Assembly: GCA_036321795.1 (NCBI GenBank)
Contig: JAWQCY010000001.1
Span: 434,001-498,000 of the forward strand
Direction of reading: 5' to 3'
DNA: 64,000 bases
DNA from: CAKVON01 sp902475665
Lineage (GTDB): Bacteria > Actinomycetota > Coriobacteriia > Coriobacteriales > Atopobiaceae
In this document: positions 54,802 through 61,939 of the stretch, one piece after another
Numbering within the stretch: the first letter of the stretch is position 1
How the letters are laid out: each line of letters begins with the position of its first letter
Program-made: the position numbers and the translations under genes
Notes under the pieces: generated by a model
What the model was told of the DNA's origin: nothing
The model's input: the letters and a program-made list of their open reading frames with translations, nothing else
The model's database searches: none

Positions 54802-55479
54802 ATGGAATCAATGAATCTTATCGGCACTTTCGAGGCGGCGTCCCCGCTGCTTCTGGCGGGTCTCAAGACCACCGTCATGGTCACGGTGATCTCGCTCGTC
54901 ATCGCGATGCTTCTGGGTATCGTCGTCTGCCTGATGAACATCTCCAAGAACAAGGTGCTGCGCGGCATCGCCAAGTTCTACATATGGATCATCCGCGGCA
55001 CGCCGATGCTGGTCCAGGCGTTCTACGTGTACTTCGCCGTGCCCCAGCTCATGCAGGCGCTCACCGGGTCCGACTTCCGCATCGACATCGTCACGGCGTC
55101 GGTCCTGACGCTGACCCTCAACGCGGGCGCCTACATCTCCGAGATCTTCCGCGGCTCCATCCAGTCGGTCGACAAGGGCCAGATGGAGGCCTCCCGCAGC
55201 CTCGGCGTGAGCTACGCCACCTCGATGCGCAAGGTCATCATCCCGCAGGCCGTCCGCATCTGCCTGCCGTCCCTGGTCAACCAGTGCATCATCACCCTGA
55301 AGGACTCCACGATCATGTACGCGCTCGGCCTGCCCGAGACCATGAACCAGGCCGCGGTCTACGTCGGCCGCACCATGGACTCCTTCGCGACCTACACCTG
55401 GGTCGCCATCATCTTCCTGGTGGTTACCAGCATGCTTATGCTTGCCTCGTCGGCCCTCGAGAAAAGGATGCGCAAGTAA
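54802..55479 (+). CDS. Amino-acid ABC transporter permease
   Basis: HisM/GlnP-type inner-membrane permease, 225 residues with about five helices. It has the N-terminal LLAGLKTTVMVTVISLVIAM segment, IRGTPMLVQAFYVYFAVPQL and the ATPase-contact loop EASRSLGVSYATSMRKVIIPQAVR (EAA-type motif). The ATG follows GTAAGGATGGTCC. Its stop overlaps the ATPase start. A single permease gene suggests a homodimer. Confidence 0.95.
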   Translation: MESMNLIGTFEAASPLLLAGLKTTVMVTVISLVIAMLLGIVVCLMNISKNKVLRGIAKFYIWIIRGTPMLVQAFYVYFAVPQLMQALTGSDFRIDIVTASVLTLTLNAGAYISEIFRGSIQSVDKGQMEASRSLGVSYATSMRKVIIPQAVRICLPSLVNQCIITLKDSTIMYALGLPETMNQAAVYVGRTMDSFATYTWVAIIFLVVTSMLMLASSALEKRMRK

Positions 55480-56213
55480 TGACTGAGTCCAAGATCAAGG
55501 TCTCCGGCCTCAAGAAGAGCTTCGGCGAGAACCATGTCCTCAAGGGCATCGACATCGAGATCAACGCCGGCGAGGTCGTCTGCGTCATCGGTCCGTCCGG
55601 AAGCGGCAAGTCCACCTTCCTGCGTTGCCTCAACCGCCTCGAGGAGGCGACCGAGGGCCAGATCCTCGTCGACGGCGAGTCGATCACCGACCCCAAGGCC
55701 AACGTCGACCGCATCCGTCGCCACATGGGCATGGTGTTCCAGCAGTTCAACCTGTTCCCGCACATGTCGGTGCTCGACAACCTGACCTTCGCCCCCGTCC
55801 AGCTCAAGCTCAAGACGCGCGAGGAGGCCGAGGCCAAGGCCAAGCAGCTGCTCGCGCGTGTCGGACTTGCCGAGAAGGTCGACGCCATGCCGCGCTCGCT
55901 TTCCGGTGGCCAACAGCAGCGCGTCGCCATCGCCCGCGCCCTGGCCATGGAGCCTGACATCATGCTGTTCGACGAGCCGACCTCCGCGCTTGATCCCGAG
56001 ATGGTCTGCGAGGTCCTCGACGTCATGCGAGAGCTGGCGCGCGAGGGCATGACCATGGTCGTGGTCACGCACGAGATGGGCTTTGCCCACGATGTTGCCG
56101 ACCGCGTCGTCTTCGTCGACGGTGGCGTTATTCAGGAGCAGGGCACGCCCGAGGAGGTTCTCGACAACCCGCAGAACCCGCGCACCCGCAGCTTCCTGTC
56201 CAAGGTGCTCTAG
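55479..56213 (+). CDS. Amino-acid ABC transporter ATP-binding protein
   Basis: GlnQ/HisP-type ATPase, 244 residues. Walker A is GPSGSGKST, the Q-loop MVFQQFNLFPHMSV, the signature LSGGQQQRVAIARAL, Walker B IMLFDEPTSALDPE, and the switch His is in VVVTHEMGFA. The ATG at 55479 overlaps the permease TAA by one base (TAATG), implying coupling. It completes a three-gene uptake system for glutamine or a related amino acid and is followed by a terminator. Confidence 0.96.
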   Translation: MTESKIKVSGLKKSFGENHVLKGIDIEINAGEVVCVIGPSGSGKSTFLRCLNRLEEATEGQILVDGESITDPKANVDRIRRHMGMVFQQFNLFPHMSVLDNLTFAPVQLKLKTREEAEAKAKQLLARVGLAEKVDAMPRSLSGGQQQRVAIARALAMEPDIMLFDEPTSALDPEMVCEVLDVMRELAREGMTMVVVTHEMGFAHDVADRVVFVDGGVIQEQGTPEEVLDNPQNPRTRSFLSKVL

Positions 56214-56245
56214 GCATCCGTCTCGCTGTCAATTCGTCTCATTCT

Positions 56246-56281
56246 GACCCCATCTGCCATTCGACGGGTGGGGTCCTTCTC
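56246..56281 (+). terminator. Terminator after the ABC transporter
   Basis: GACCCCATC pairs with GGTGGGGTC (one wobble), followed by CTTCTCT. The T-tract is short. Confidence 0.65.
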
Positions 56282-56296
56282 TAGATTGGGGTCTCG

Positions 56297-56938
56297 ATGC
56301 TTGGCATAGTCAACTACGGTGCCTTCGTCGCCTCGACCGTGGCCCTGTGTCTTACCCCGGGCATTGACACCGTCTACATCCTCACGCGCGGCCTTGCGGG
56401 TGGCAGGCGCGAGGGCGTGGCCAGCGCCCTGGGCATCAACACGGGGCTTCTCGTCCACACGGTTCTTGTGGCAACGGGGCTGTCGCTGCTGCTGTCTGCC
56501 TGCGCGCCCGCCTTCTTCGTGGTCAAGCTGTGCGGCGCGGCATATCTCGTCGTCATGGGCATCAAGAGCATCGTGGCGGCCACCCGTGGCGAGGCGGGCG
56601 CCCTGTCAATGGTGCCGGGCGCCCAGGCGTCCGACCCGCGCAAGACGTATTTGCAGGGGGTTGCCACCAACGCGCTCAACCCCAAGATCGTCCTGTTCTT
56701 CCTGGCGCTGCTGCCGCAGTTCGTGAGCCCCGCGAACTCCTTCGGACCCATGCCCTTCCTGGTGTTGGGCATGACCTACGTGGTCTTCTCGACGACATGG
56801 ACGCTCGTCTTGGTAATGGCGTCCGTGCCACTTTCGGGATGGCTGTCGTCCAGCGAGTCGGCCGGGCGAGTGACGGGTGTGGTGTCGGGCCTCGTATACA
56901 TGGCACTTGGCGCGATGGTGTTCGCCACCAAGTCGTAG
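56297..56938 (+). CDS. LysE/RhtB family exporter
   Basis: A 213-residue membrane protein with about six helices, of the LysE/RhtB amino acid and homoserine lactone efflux family. The family signature near the N-terminus reads LCLTPGIDTVYILTRGLAGGRREGVASALGINTG, and the later segment GVATNALNPKIVLFFLALLPQFV is also characteristic. The substrate (lysine, threonine, leucine or other) is unknown. It lies next to an amino-acid importer, but a terminator separates them. It is convergent with the WecA-type gene. Confidence 0.88.
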   Translation: MLGIVNYGAFVASTVALCLTPGIDTVYILTRGLAGGRREGVASALGINTGLLVHTVLVATGLSLLLSACAPAFFVVKLCGAAYLVVMGIKSIVAATRGEAGALSMVPGAQASDPRKTYLQGVATNALNPKIVLFFLALLPQFVSPANSFGPMPFLVLGMTYVVFSTTWTLVLVMASVPLSGWLSSSESAGRVTGVVSGLVYMALGAMVFATKS

Positions 56939-56976
56939 CTTGGGGCTTGGTGCGGCGCATGGGGCTGGTCTGACGG

Positions 56977-58158
56977 CTAGTGTTCGCCGTGCTCCCTAGC
57001 GCGCTCCTTCTCGATCTCGAAGGCGGGGTCGTCGGGGGTGACCAGCGTGTCGTCGCCCGTCTTGGGGTCGTAGTGGTGGCGCAGCACCGGCTCGAAGAGC
57101 TTGAGGTGCGCCGCGAAGGCCCCGGAGGCAGCAACCAGCCCGCAGAAGATGAGGGCGCGGGGCCAAACCTCGACCTTGGTCATGACGAACGACCCCATGC
57201 ACAGCATCGCGGTCCACATGTAGATGAGAAGGACCGCCTGGCGCTGGTCGTAACCCTCCTGGATGAGCCTGTGGTGGATGTGGCCCTTGTCGGCCTGGCC
57301 CACGCTCACGTGCGCGCGCTTGCGTCGGATGATGGCGGAGGCGGTGTCGATGATGGGGATGCCCGCCACGAGCAGCGGGATGATGATCGTGGTGAGGCCC
57401 GCGATGCGGGTGACGTTGAGAAGCGATATCGCACCCAGGGCAAAGCCCAGCGTCAGCGAGCCGGAGTCGCCCAGAAACACCGACGCGGGGTGGAAGTTGT
57501 AGCGCAGGAAGCCCAGCGTGGCGCCGGCGAGCGCAATCGAGAGCGCCGCCGCGTCCAGGCGCCCTGCCGCGCAGGCCAAGACGAACATCGTCATGCTCGC
57601 GATGCAGGTGATGCCCGAGGCAAGGCCGTCGAGGCCGTCGATCAGGTTGATGATGTTCGCATAGCTCACCAGGTAGATGACGGTGACCGGGTAGGCAAGC
57701 CAGCCCAGGATGAACTCGCCGCCCTCGAAGGGGTTGACGATGTTGCCGACCACGAGGCCGCCCGCGGCCGCGACCGATGCCGCCAGGATTTGGCCCAGCA
57801 GCTTGGGAATCGGCTTGAGCTGGACCACGTCGTCGATGGCACCGGTGGCGAAGATGACGACGAAGCTCAGGGCGAGCATGCGGTAGTCGACCTGCATGAG
57901 GGGGGAGGGGATGAGCACGATGGGCCAGCCCAGCAACGTGGTGCCCACGTACTGCGTGGCCACCGCCGCGACCAGGCCCAGAAAGACGGCGATGCCGCCC
58001 ATGCGCGGGGTCGCCGTCTTGTTGACGCGACGCTTGCTGGGGTAGTCGACCGCGCCGAGCGCCCAGGCCATGCGACGTGCCAGGGGCGTGGCGAGAAGGA
58101 CGACGAGCAACGACACGCAAAACAGGCTGAGATATGGGACCCACCTGGCAACCGGCAT
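56977..58158 (-). CDS. Undecaprenyl-phosphate sugar-1-phosphate transferase (WecA/TagO-like)
   Basis: Polytopic membrane enzyme that starts a surface glycopolymer by moving a sugar phosphate (usually GlcNAc-1-P) onto undecaprenyl phosphate. It is 393 residues with about 11 helices. Catalytic blocks are GAIDDVVQLKPIPKLLGQ, NIINLIDGLDGLASG, FLGDSGSLTLGF and the WecA-type HIHHRL, which separates it from MraY. The cytoplasmic C-terminal tail of about 45 residues is acidic. The ATG at 58158 follows GGGGAGAAGAGC. No other wall-polymer gene is in the window. Confidence 0.92.
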   Translation of the reverse strand: MPVARWVPYLSLFCVSLLVVLLATPLARRMAWALGAVDYPSKRRVNKTATPRMGGIAVFLGLVAAVATQYVGTTLLGWPIVLIPSPLMQVDYRMLALSFVVIFATGAIDDVVQLKPIPKLLGQILAASVAAAGGLVVGNIVNPFEGGEFILGWLAYPVTVIYLVSYANIINLIDGLDGLASGITCIASMTMFVLACAAGRLDAAALSIALAGATLGFLRYNFHPASVFLGDSGSLTLGFALGAISLLNVTRIAGLTTIIIPLLVAGIPIIDTASAIIRRKRAHVSVGQADKGHIHHRLIQEGYDQRQAVLLIYMWTAMLCMGSFVMTKVEVWPRALIFCGLVAASGAFAAHLKLFEPVLRHHYDPKTGDDTLVTPDDPAFEIEKERAREHGEH

Positions 58159-58374
58159 GCTCTTCTCTCCCCTCTGGCGCTCGTGGCCACCATCGACGCA
58201 TATATCTTCAGATAATAGCCCAACACGGGTGCCATCCCCCTTTCACACGGTATGCGCACGGCGTAGGGTGCCCGGTTTGCCGTTTGCCGGCCACATGTGC
58301 GCGGCAGACGTGCCCATGGGTATGTTCGTTTGAGTTGCCCCCACAGGAGGGGCGTTCATGCGAGGGGAGGAAGC

Positions 58375-59829
58375 ATGAGCGACGTTATCGTGATCGGGGC
58401 GGGTGTCGCCGGTTGCGCCGTGGCGCGCGAGCTGGCGCGTTACGACCTCGACGTGCTCGTGCTCGAGGCTGGATACGACGTCGCCTGCGGCGCGTCGCGT
58501 ACCAACAGCGGCATCGTGCATGGCGGGTACGATCCGATCCCGGGCACGCTAAAGGCACGCTACAACGTGGCGGGTGCGCGGATGATGCAGGGGCTGGCGG
58601 CCGAGATAGGGTTTCGCTACCAGAACAATGGCTCGATGGTCGTTGCCTTTGACGACGCGCAGATGGACGCCATCCGCGAGCTGGAGCGTCGTGCCCAGGC
58701 CAATGGCGTCCGTGGCGTGCGCGTGGTCACCGGCGAGCGGGCCCTGGAGTTGGAGCCCAATCTCAATCCCGGGGTGGTTGGTGCCCTGGTGTGCGACGAG
58801 TCGGGCATCTGCGACCCGTTTGGCCTGACCGTCGCCCTGGCGGAGAACGCCGCGGCGAACGGCGTCGAGTTTCGCTTTGGCACGCGCGTCGCGCACGTGT
58901 CGCGCGCCTCGCGCGAGGGTGGCTGGGTCGTCTCGCTTGCCGGTGGCGGAAGCATCGGTGCCCGCGCGGTCGTCAACGCCGCCGGCGCGCACGCGATCGA
59001 GATTCACAACCAGGTGTCGGCCCATAGGCTCGAGTCCCGCCCGCGCCTGGGCGAGTACGAGCTCATGAGCCGCGACATGGGCCCGACCTTCTCGCGCACC
59101 ATGTTCCAGGCGCCTGGCCCCAAGGGCAAGGGCGTGCTGGTCAGCCCCACGGTCGAGGGCAACCTGATCGTCGGTCCCGACGCCGTGGACGTCACCGATC
59201 CGGACGACACCGCCACCACGCCCGAGGGCCTGGCCTGGGTCGTCGAGCAGGCACGCCGCACCTGGCCGGGCTATGCGGGACGAGAGGTGATCACCAACTT
59301 TGCCGGCGTGCGTCCCTCCGGCGCCGCGGGCGACTTCGTCATCGGCGAGCCGGACGACGCCTCGGGCTTCTTCGACGTCGCGGCCTTCGACTCGCCCGGC
59401 CTCACGTCGGCCCCGGCGGTCGGTGTTGACGTGGCGCGTGACGTCGCGGCCGAGCTTGGCGCCGGCCCCAACCGCTCCTTCGATCCGCATCGCGACCAGC
59501 CGCCGCGCTTCATCGAGATGGACGAGGCCGAGCGTGCCGCCGCCGTTGCCGCCGACCCACTGTTCGGCCACATCGTGTGCCGTTGCGAGCAGGTGAGCGA
59601 GGCGGAGATCCTGGCCGCGATCCACGCGCCGATTCCCGCCACGAGCGTCACGGGCGTCAAGCGCCGCTGCCGCGCGGGAACGGGCAGGTGCCAGGGCGGC
59701 TTCTGCGCACCCTCGGTCGCCGAGATCATCAGCCGCGAGACGGGCATGCCCATCGAGGACGTCCTTCTCGCCGGGCCGGGCTCCGAGCTCGCGCCCTACC
59801 AGCGGGGGGAGGCCCACGATGTCGACTGA
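58375..59829 (+). CDS. FAD-dependent glycerol-3-phosphate dehydrogenase (GlpA-like) with C-terminal Fe-S domain
   Basis: Oxidises glycerol 3-phosphate or a similar 2-hydroxy substrate. The DAO-type FAD motif is VIGAGVAGCAVARELARYDL, with SRTNSGIVHGGYD; a substrate-domain stretch GVRPSGAAGDFVIGEPD follows. The last ~90 residues form a BFD-like [2Fe-2S] domain with IVCRCEQVSEAEI and KRRCRAGTGRCQGGFC. It is 484 residues from ATG 58375 (GGGGAGGAAGC upstream). It overlaps the next gene by 11 bases and forms a three-gene operon with a flavoprotein and a DUF1667 protein, as in many anaerobes. Confidence 0.9.
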   Translation: MSDVIVIGAGVAGCAVARELARYDLDVLVLEAGYDVACGASRTNSGIVHGGYDPIPGTLKARYNVAGARMMQGLAAEIGFRYQNNGSMVVAFDDAQMDAIRELERRAQANGVRGVRVVTGERALELEPNLNPGVVGALVCDESGICDPFGLTVALAENAAANGVEFRFGTRVAHVSRASREGGWVVSLAGGGSIGARAVVNAAGAHAIEIHNQVSAHRLESRPRLGEYELMSRDMGPTFSRTMFQAPGPKGKGVLVSPTVEGNLIVGPDAVDVTDPDDTATTPEGLAWVVEQARRTWPGYAGREVITNFAGVRPSGAAGDFVIGEPDDASGFFDVAAFDSPGLTSAPAVGVDVARDVAAELGAGPNRSFDPHRDQPPRFIEMDEAERAAAVAADPLFGHIVCRCEQVSEAEILAAIHAPIPATSVTGVKRRCRAGTGRCQGGFCAPSVAEIISRETGMPIEDVLLAGPGSELAPYQRGEAHDVD

Positions 59830-61165
59830 CGCAAGCAGGTCCGCCACCATCAGTTGCGACGTGCTCGTGGTCGGGGGCGGTGCCGCGGGTCTGTCTGCCG
59901 CCGCTGCCGCCGCGGATCGCGGCGCGAGCGTCGTGCTCGTCGAGCGCGACCACGAGCTGGGGGGCATTCTCAACCAGTGCATCCACAACGGCTTCGGCCT
60001 GCATCGCTTCGGCGAGGAGCTCACGGGTCCCGAGTTCGCGGCGCGCGACGTTGCCCGCGTCGAGGCGGCCCCACAAGTCGAGGTACTTCTCGACACGACG
60101 GTTCTGTCCATCGGCGAGGGGCGAGCGGGTCGTCATGACGCGTGCGTGGTCGGTGCTGCCTGCGGCCTTGCCCATGTGGACTGCGGGGCCGTCGTGCTCG
60201 CGTGCGGATGTCGCGAGCGCACGCGCGGGCAGATCAACATCGCGGGCGGGCGTCCCGCCGGCGTGCTCACCGCGGGTACCGCGCAGAGGCTGTGCAACTG
60301 CGACGGCGCGATGGCGGGCCGAAGGGTCGTCATCCTCGGGTCGGGTGACATTGGCCTGATTATGGCGCGCCGCATGACGTGGGAGGGCGCGCACGTCATC
60401 TGCGTGTGCGAGCTCGCCGCCGAGCCGGGCGGCCTGCGCCGCAACATCGTCCAGTGCCTCGAGGACAACGGCATCCCGCTGCACCTGTCCACGACCGTCA
60501 CGCAGGTCTTTGGCGGCACGCGCCTCACTGCGGTCGAGCTTGCCGACGTCGACCCCGCCACGATGCGTCCGATACCTGGCACCGAGCGCCGCGTCGACTG
60601 CGACACGCTGCTGCTGTCGGTCGGCCTGATCCCGGAGAACTCCGTCGCCAAGACGGCGGGCGTCCGGATCGATTGCGCCACGAGCGGGCCAGCCGTCGAC
60701 CAGTCCCTGGCCACGAGCGTGCCCGGCATCTTCGTCGCGGGCAACGAGCTGCACGTCCACGACCTGGCCGATTACGTCTCCGAGGAGGGCGAGCAGGCGG
60801 GCGCCAACGCCGCCGACCATGCCTTGCGCCTTGCCGCCGGCGTTGCCCCCTCTGCCGAGAAGGGCGTCGAGTTCGAGGTCTGCCGTGGCGACGGCGTGGG
60901 TTCCGTCACGCCGCAGCGCCTGGACCCGACCTGCGGCGAGGCGGTCGTCCGCCTGCGGACGCGCGAGCGTATGGCCGACGCGCAGATCGCCATCCGGTGC
61001 GCCGACGTGCTGGTCAGGCGTGTCCGTCGCCGCATCGTGGTCCCGTCCGAGATGCAGACCATCCGCCTTACGTCCGACGACCTGGCGAAGGTCGACGGCC
61101 CCGTCACCGTGTCGTGCGGGCCCGCGCCCGCCAAGGCCGCCCCGAAGGGAGGTGCGTCCGAGTGA
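59819..61165 (+). CDS. FAD/NAD-dependent oxidoreductase of the glycerol-3-phosphate operon
   Basis: Flavoprotein of the pyridine-nucleotide-disulfide oxidoreductase fold, 448 residues. It has an FAD motif near residue 15 (VLVVGGGAAGLSAAAAAADRG), a Cys in LGGILNQCIHNGFGL, the second nucleotide-binding site VVILGSGDIGLIMARRM near residue 165, and a C-terminal FAD contact VPGIFVAGNELHVHDLADYV. It likely passes electrons from the GlpA-like subunit to NAD or another acceptor. It overlaps both neighbours (11 and 4 bases). The direct partner roles are inference from conserved gene order. Confidence 0.88.
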   Translation: MSTDASRSATISCDVLVVGGGAAGLSAAAAAADRGASVVLVERDHELGGILNQCIHNGFGLHRFGEELTGPEFAARDVARVEAAPQVEVLLDTTVLSIGEGRAGRHDACVVGAACGLAHVDCGAVVLACGCRERTRGQINIAGGRPAGVLTAGTAQRLCNCDGAMAGRRVVILGSGDIGLIMARRMTWEGAHVICVCELAAEPGGLRRNIVQCLEDNGIPLHLSTTVTQVFGGTRLTAVELADVDPATMRPIPGTERRVDCDTLLLSVGLIPENSVAKTAGVRIDCATSGPAVDQSLATSVPGIFVAGNELHVHDLADYVSEEGEQAGANAADHALRLAAGVAPSAEKGVEFEVCRGDGVGSVTPQRLDPTCGEAVVRLRTRERMADAQIAIRCADVLVRRVRRRIVVPSEMQTIRLTSDDLAKVDGPVTVSCGPAPAKAAPKGGASE

Positions 61166-61527
61166 GCGACGCCAAGGTGCTTTCCCTCACCTGTGTGCAG
61201 TGTCCCATGGGGTGCCCGCTCGAGGTCACCCTCGCCGACGGCGAGGTGGTCTCGGTCACGGGCAACACCTGCCCGCGCGGCCGCGTCTACGGCGAGCACG
61301 AGGCCACGTGCCCGGAGCGCGTGGTCACCTCGCTCGTGGAGGTCGCGGGCGACTACCACCCCGTGAGCGTCAAGACGACGGCGCCCGTCCCCCGCGAGCT
61401 CGTGGCCGACGTGCTCGCGGCCATCCGCGCTACCGTCGTGCGTCCGCCCGTGGCTGCGGGCGACGTCGTCGTCGCAGACGTCTGCGGCACCGGGGTCAAC
61501 GTGGTCGCGACCAAGTCGCACGACTAG
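61162..61527 (+). CDS. DUF1667 cysteine-rich protein
   Basis: A 121-residue protein of the DUF1667 family (COG3862), starting at GTG 61162 in a GTGA overlap with the previous stop. The N-terminal half has CVQCPMGCPL and NTCPRGRVYG plus a further Cys in EATCPE, a pattern fit for an Fe-S cluster or zinc. The family is almost always found behind a GlpA-like protein and the flavoprotein seen here, so it is probably an electron-transfer subunit. Its biochemistry is not established. Confidence 0.88.
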   Translation: MSDAKVLSLTCVQCPMGCPLEVTLADGEVVSVTGNTCPRGRVYGEHEATCPERVVTSLVEVAGDYHPVSVKTTAPVPRELVADVLAAIRATVVRPPVAAGDVVVADVCGTGVNVVATKSHD

Positions 61528-61564
61528 TGCACGAAGCTTGAAGTTTTAAATAAAGCGCAGCTCA

Positions 61565-61610
61565 GGCGCGGGTTTCCCAGGATTGGAGGGAAACCCGCGC
61601 CGTCCTTCTC
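61565..61610 (+). terminator. Terminator after the glycerol-3-phosphate operon
   Basis: A perfect 14-base stem, GGCGCGGGTTTCCC with GGGAAACCCGCGCC, followed by GTCCTTCTC. The T-tract is weak but the stem is very stable. Confidence 0.75.
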
Positions 61611-61655
61611 GCCAATGTCTCCGATGTCAAGACTGGAATCGGGACACGTCTTCCC

Positions 61656-61661
61656 TAACAT
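61656..61661 (+). promoter_or_regulatory. -10 box of the 6S RNA candidate
   Basis: TAACAT at 61656-61661 would start transcription near 61668, exactly at the base of the RNA stem. The -35 is poor. Confidence 0.45.
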
Positions 61662-61668
61662 TTGGGGT

Positions 61669-61840
61669 GCCGGCCCCCTGCGACGCAAACTGGGTGAACC
61701 GACAAGTTCTTCGAGGGAGTCCGGGTCCCGTCCGCAGTACGGGCATCCCCCGTTGGTGGGGAAGCCGGAGACGTAGACGGGTAGGACACCCACCTTTTGT
61801 GAGGTGGGTTCATTGGGCGCCGCAGGGGTACGGCTTTTTT
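61669..61840 (+). ncRNA. ssrS: 6S RNA candidate (SsrS)
   Basis: About 170 bases between an operon terminator and polA. The ends pair over 18 positions: 61669-61686 (begins GCCGGCCCCCTG) with 61817-61834 (ends GGGGTACGGC), followed by six T. Inside are an apical stem with CCCCCGTTGGTGGGG and, on the 3' side, a hairpin CCCACCTTTTGTGAGGTGGG followed by TTCATTGGG. This order (closing stem, open middle, GTTGGTG apical stem, CACCT hairpin with GGGTTCA) is the 6S RNA plan. 6S RNA mimics an open promoter and binds housekeeping RNA polymerase. Confidence 0.75.
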
Positions 61841-61939
61841 GTGCCGTGGGGGTGTCGCGCAGGCGCGCGCCCCGCCGAAATCCGGTCGCGCCCGGTTGGT
61901 ATCCTTGGTGGGATAACCAAAGTGACGGGAGGCCTTCCG

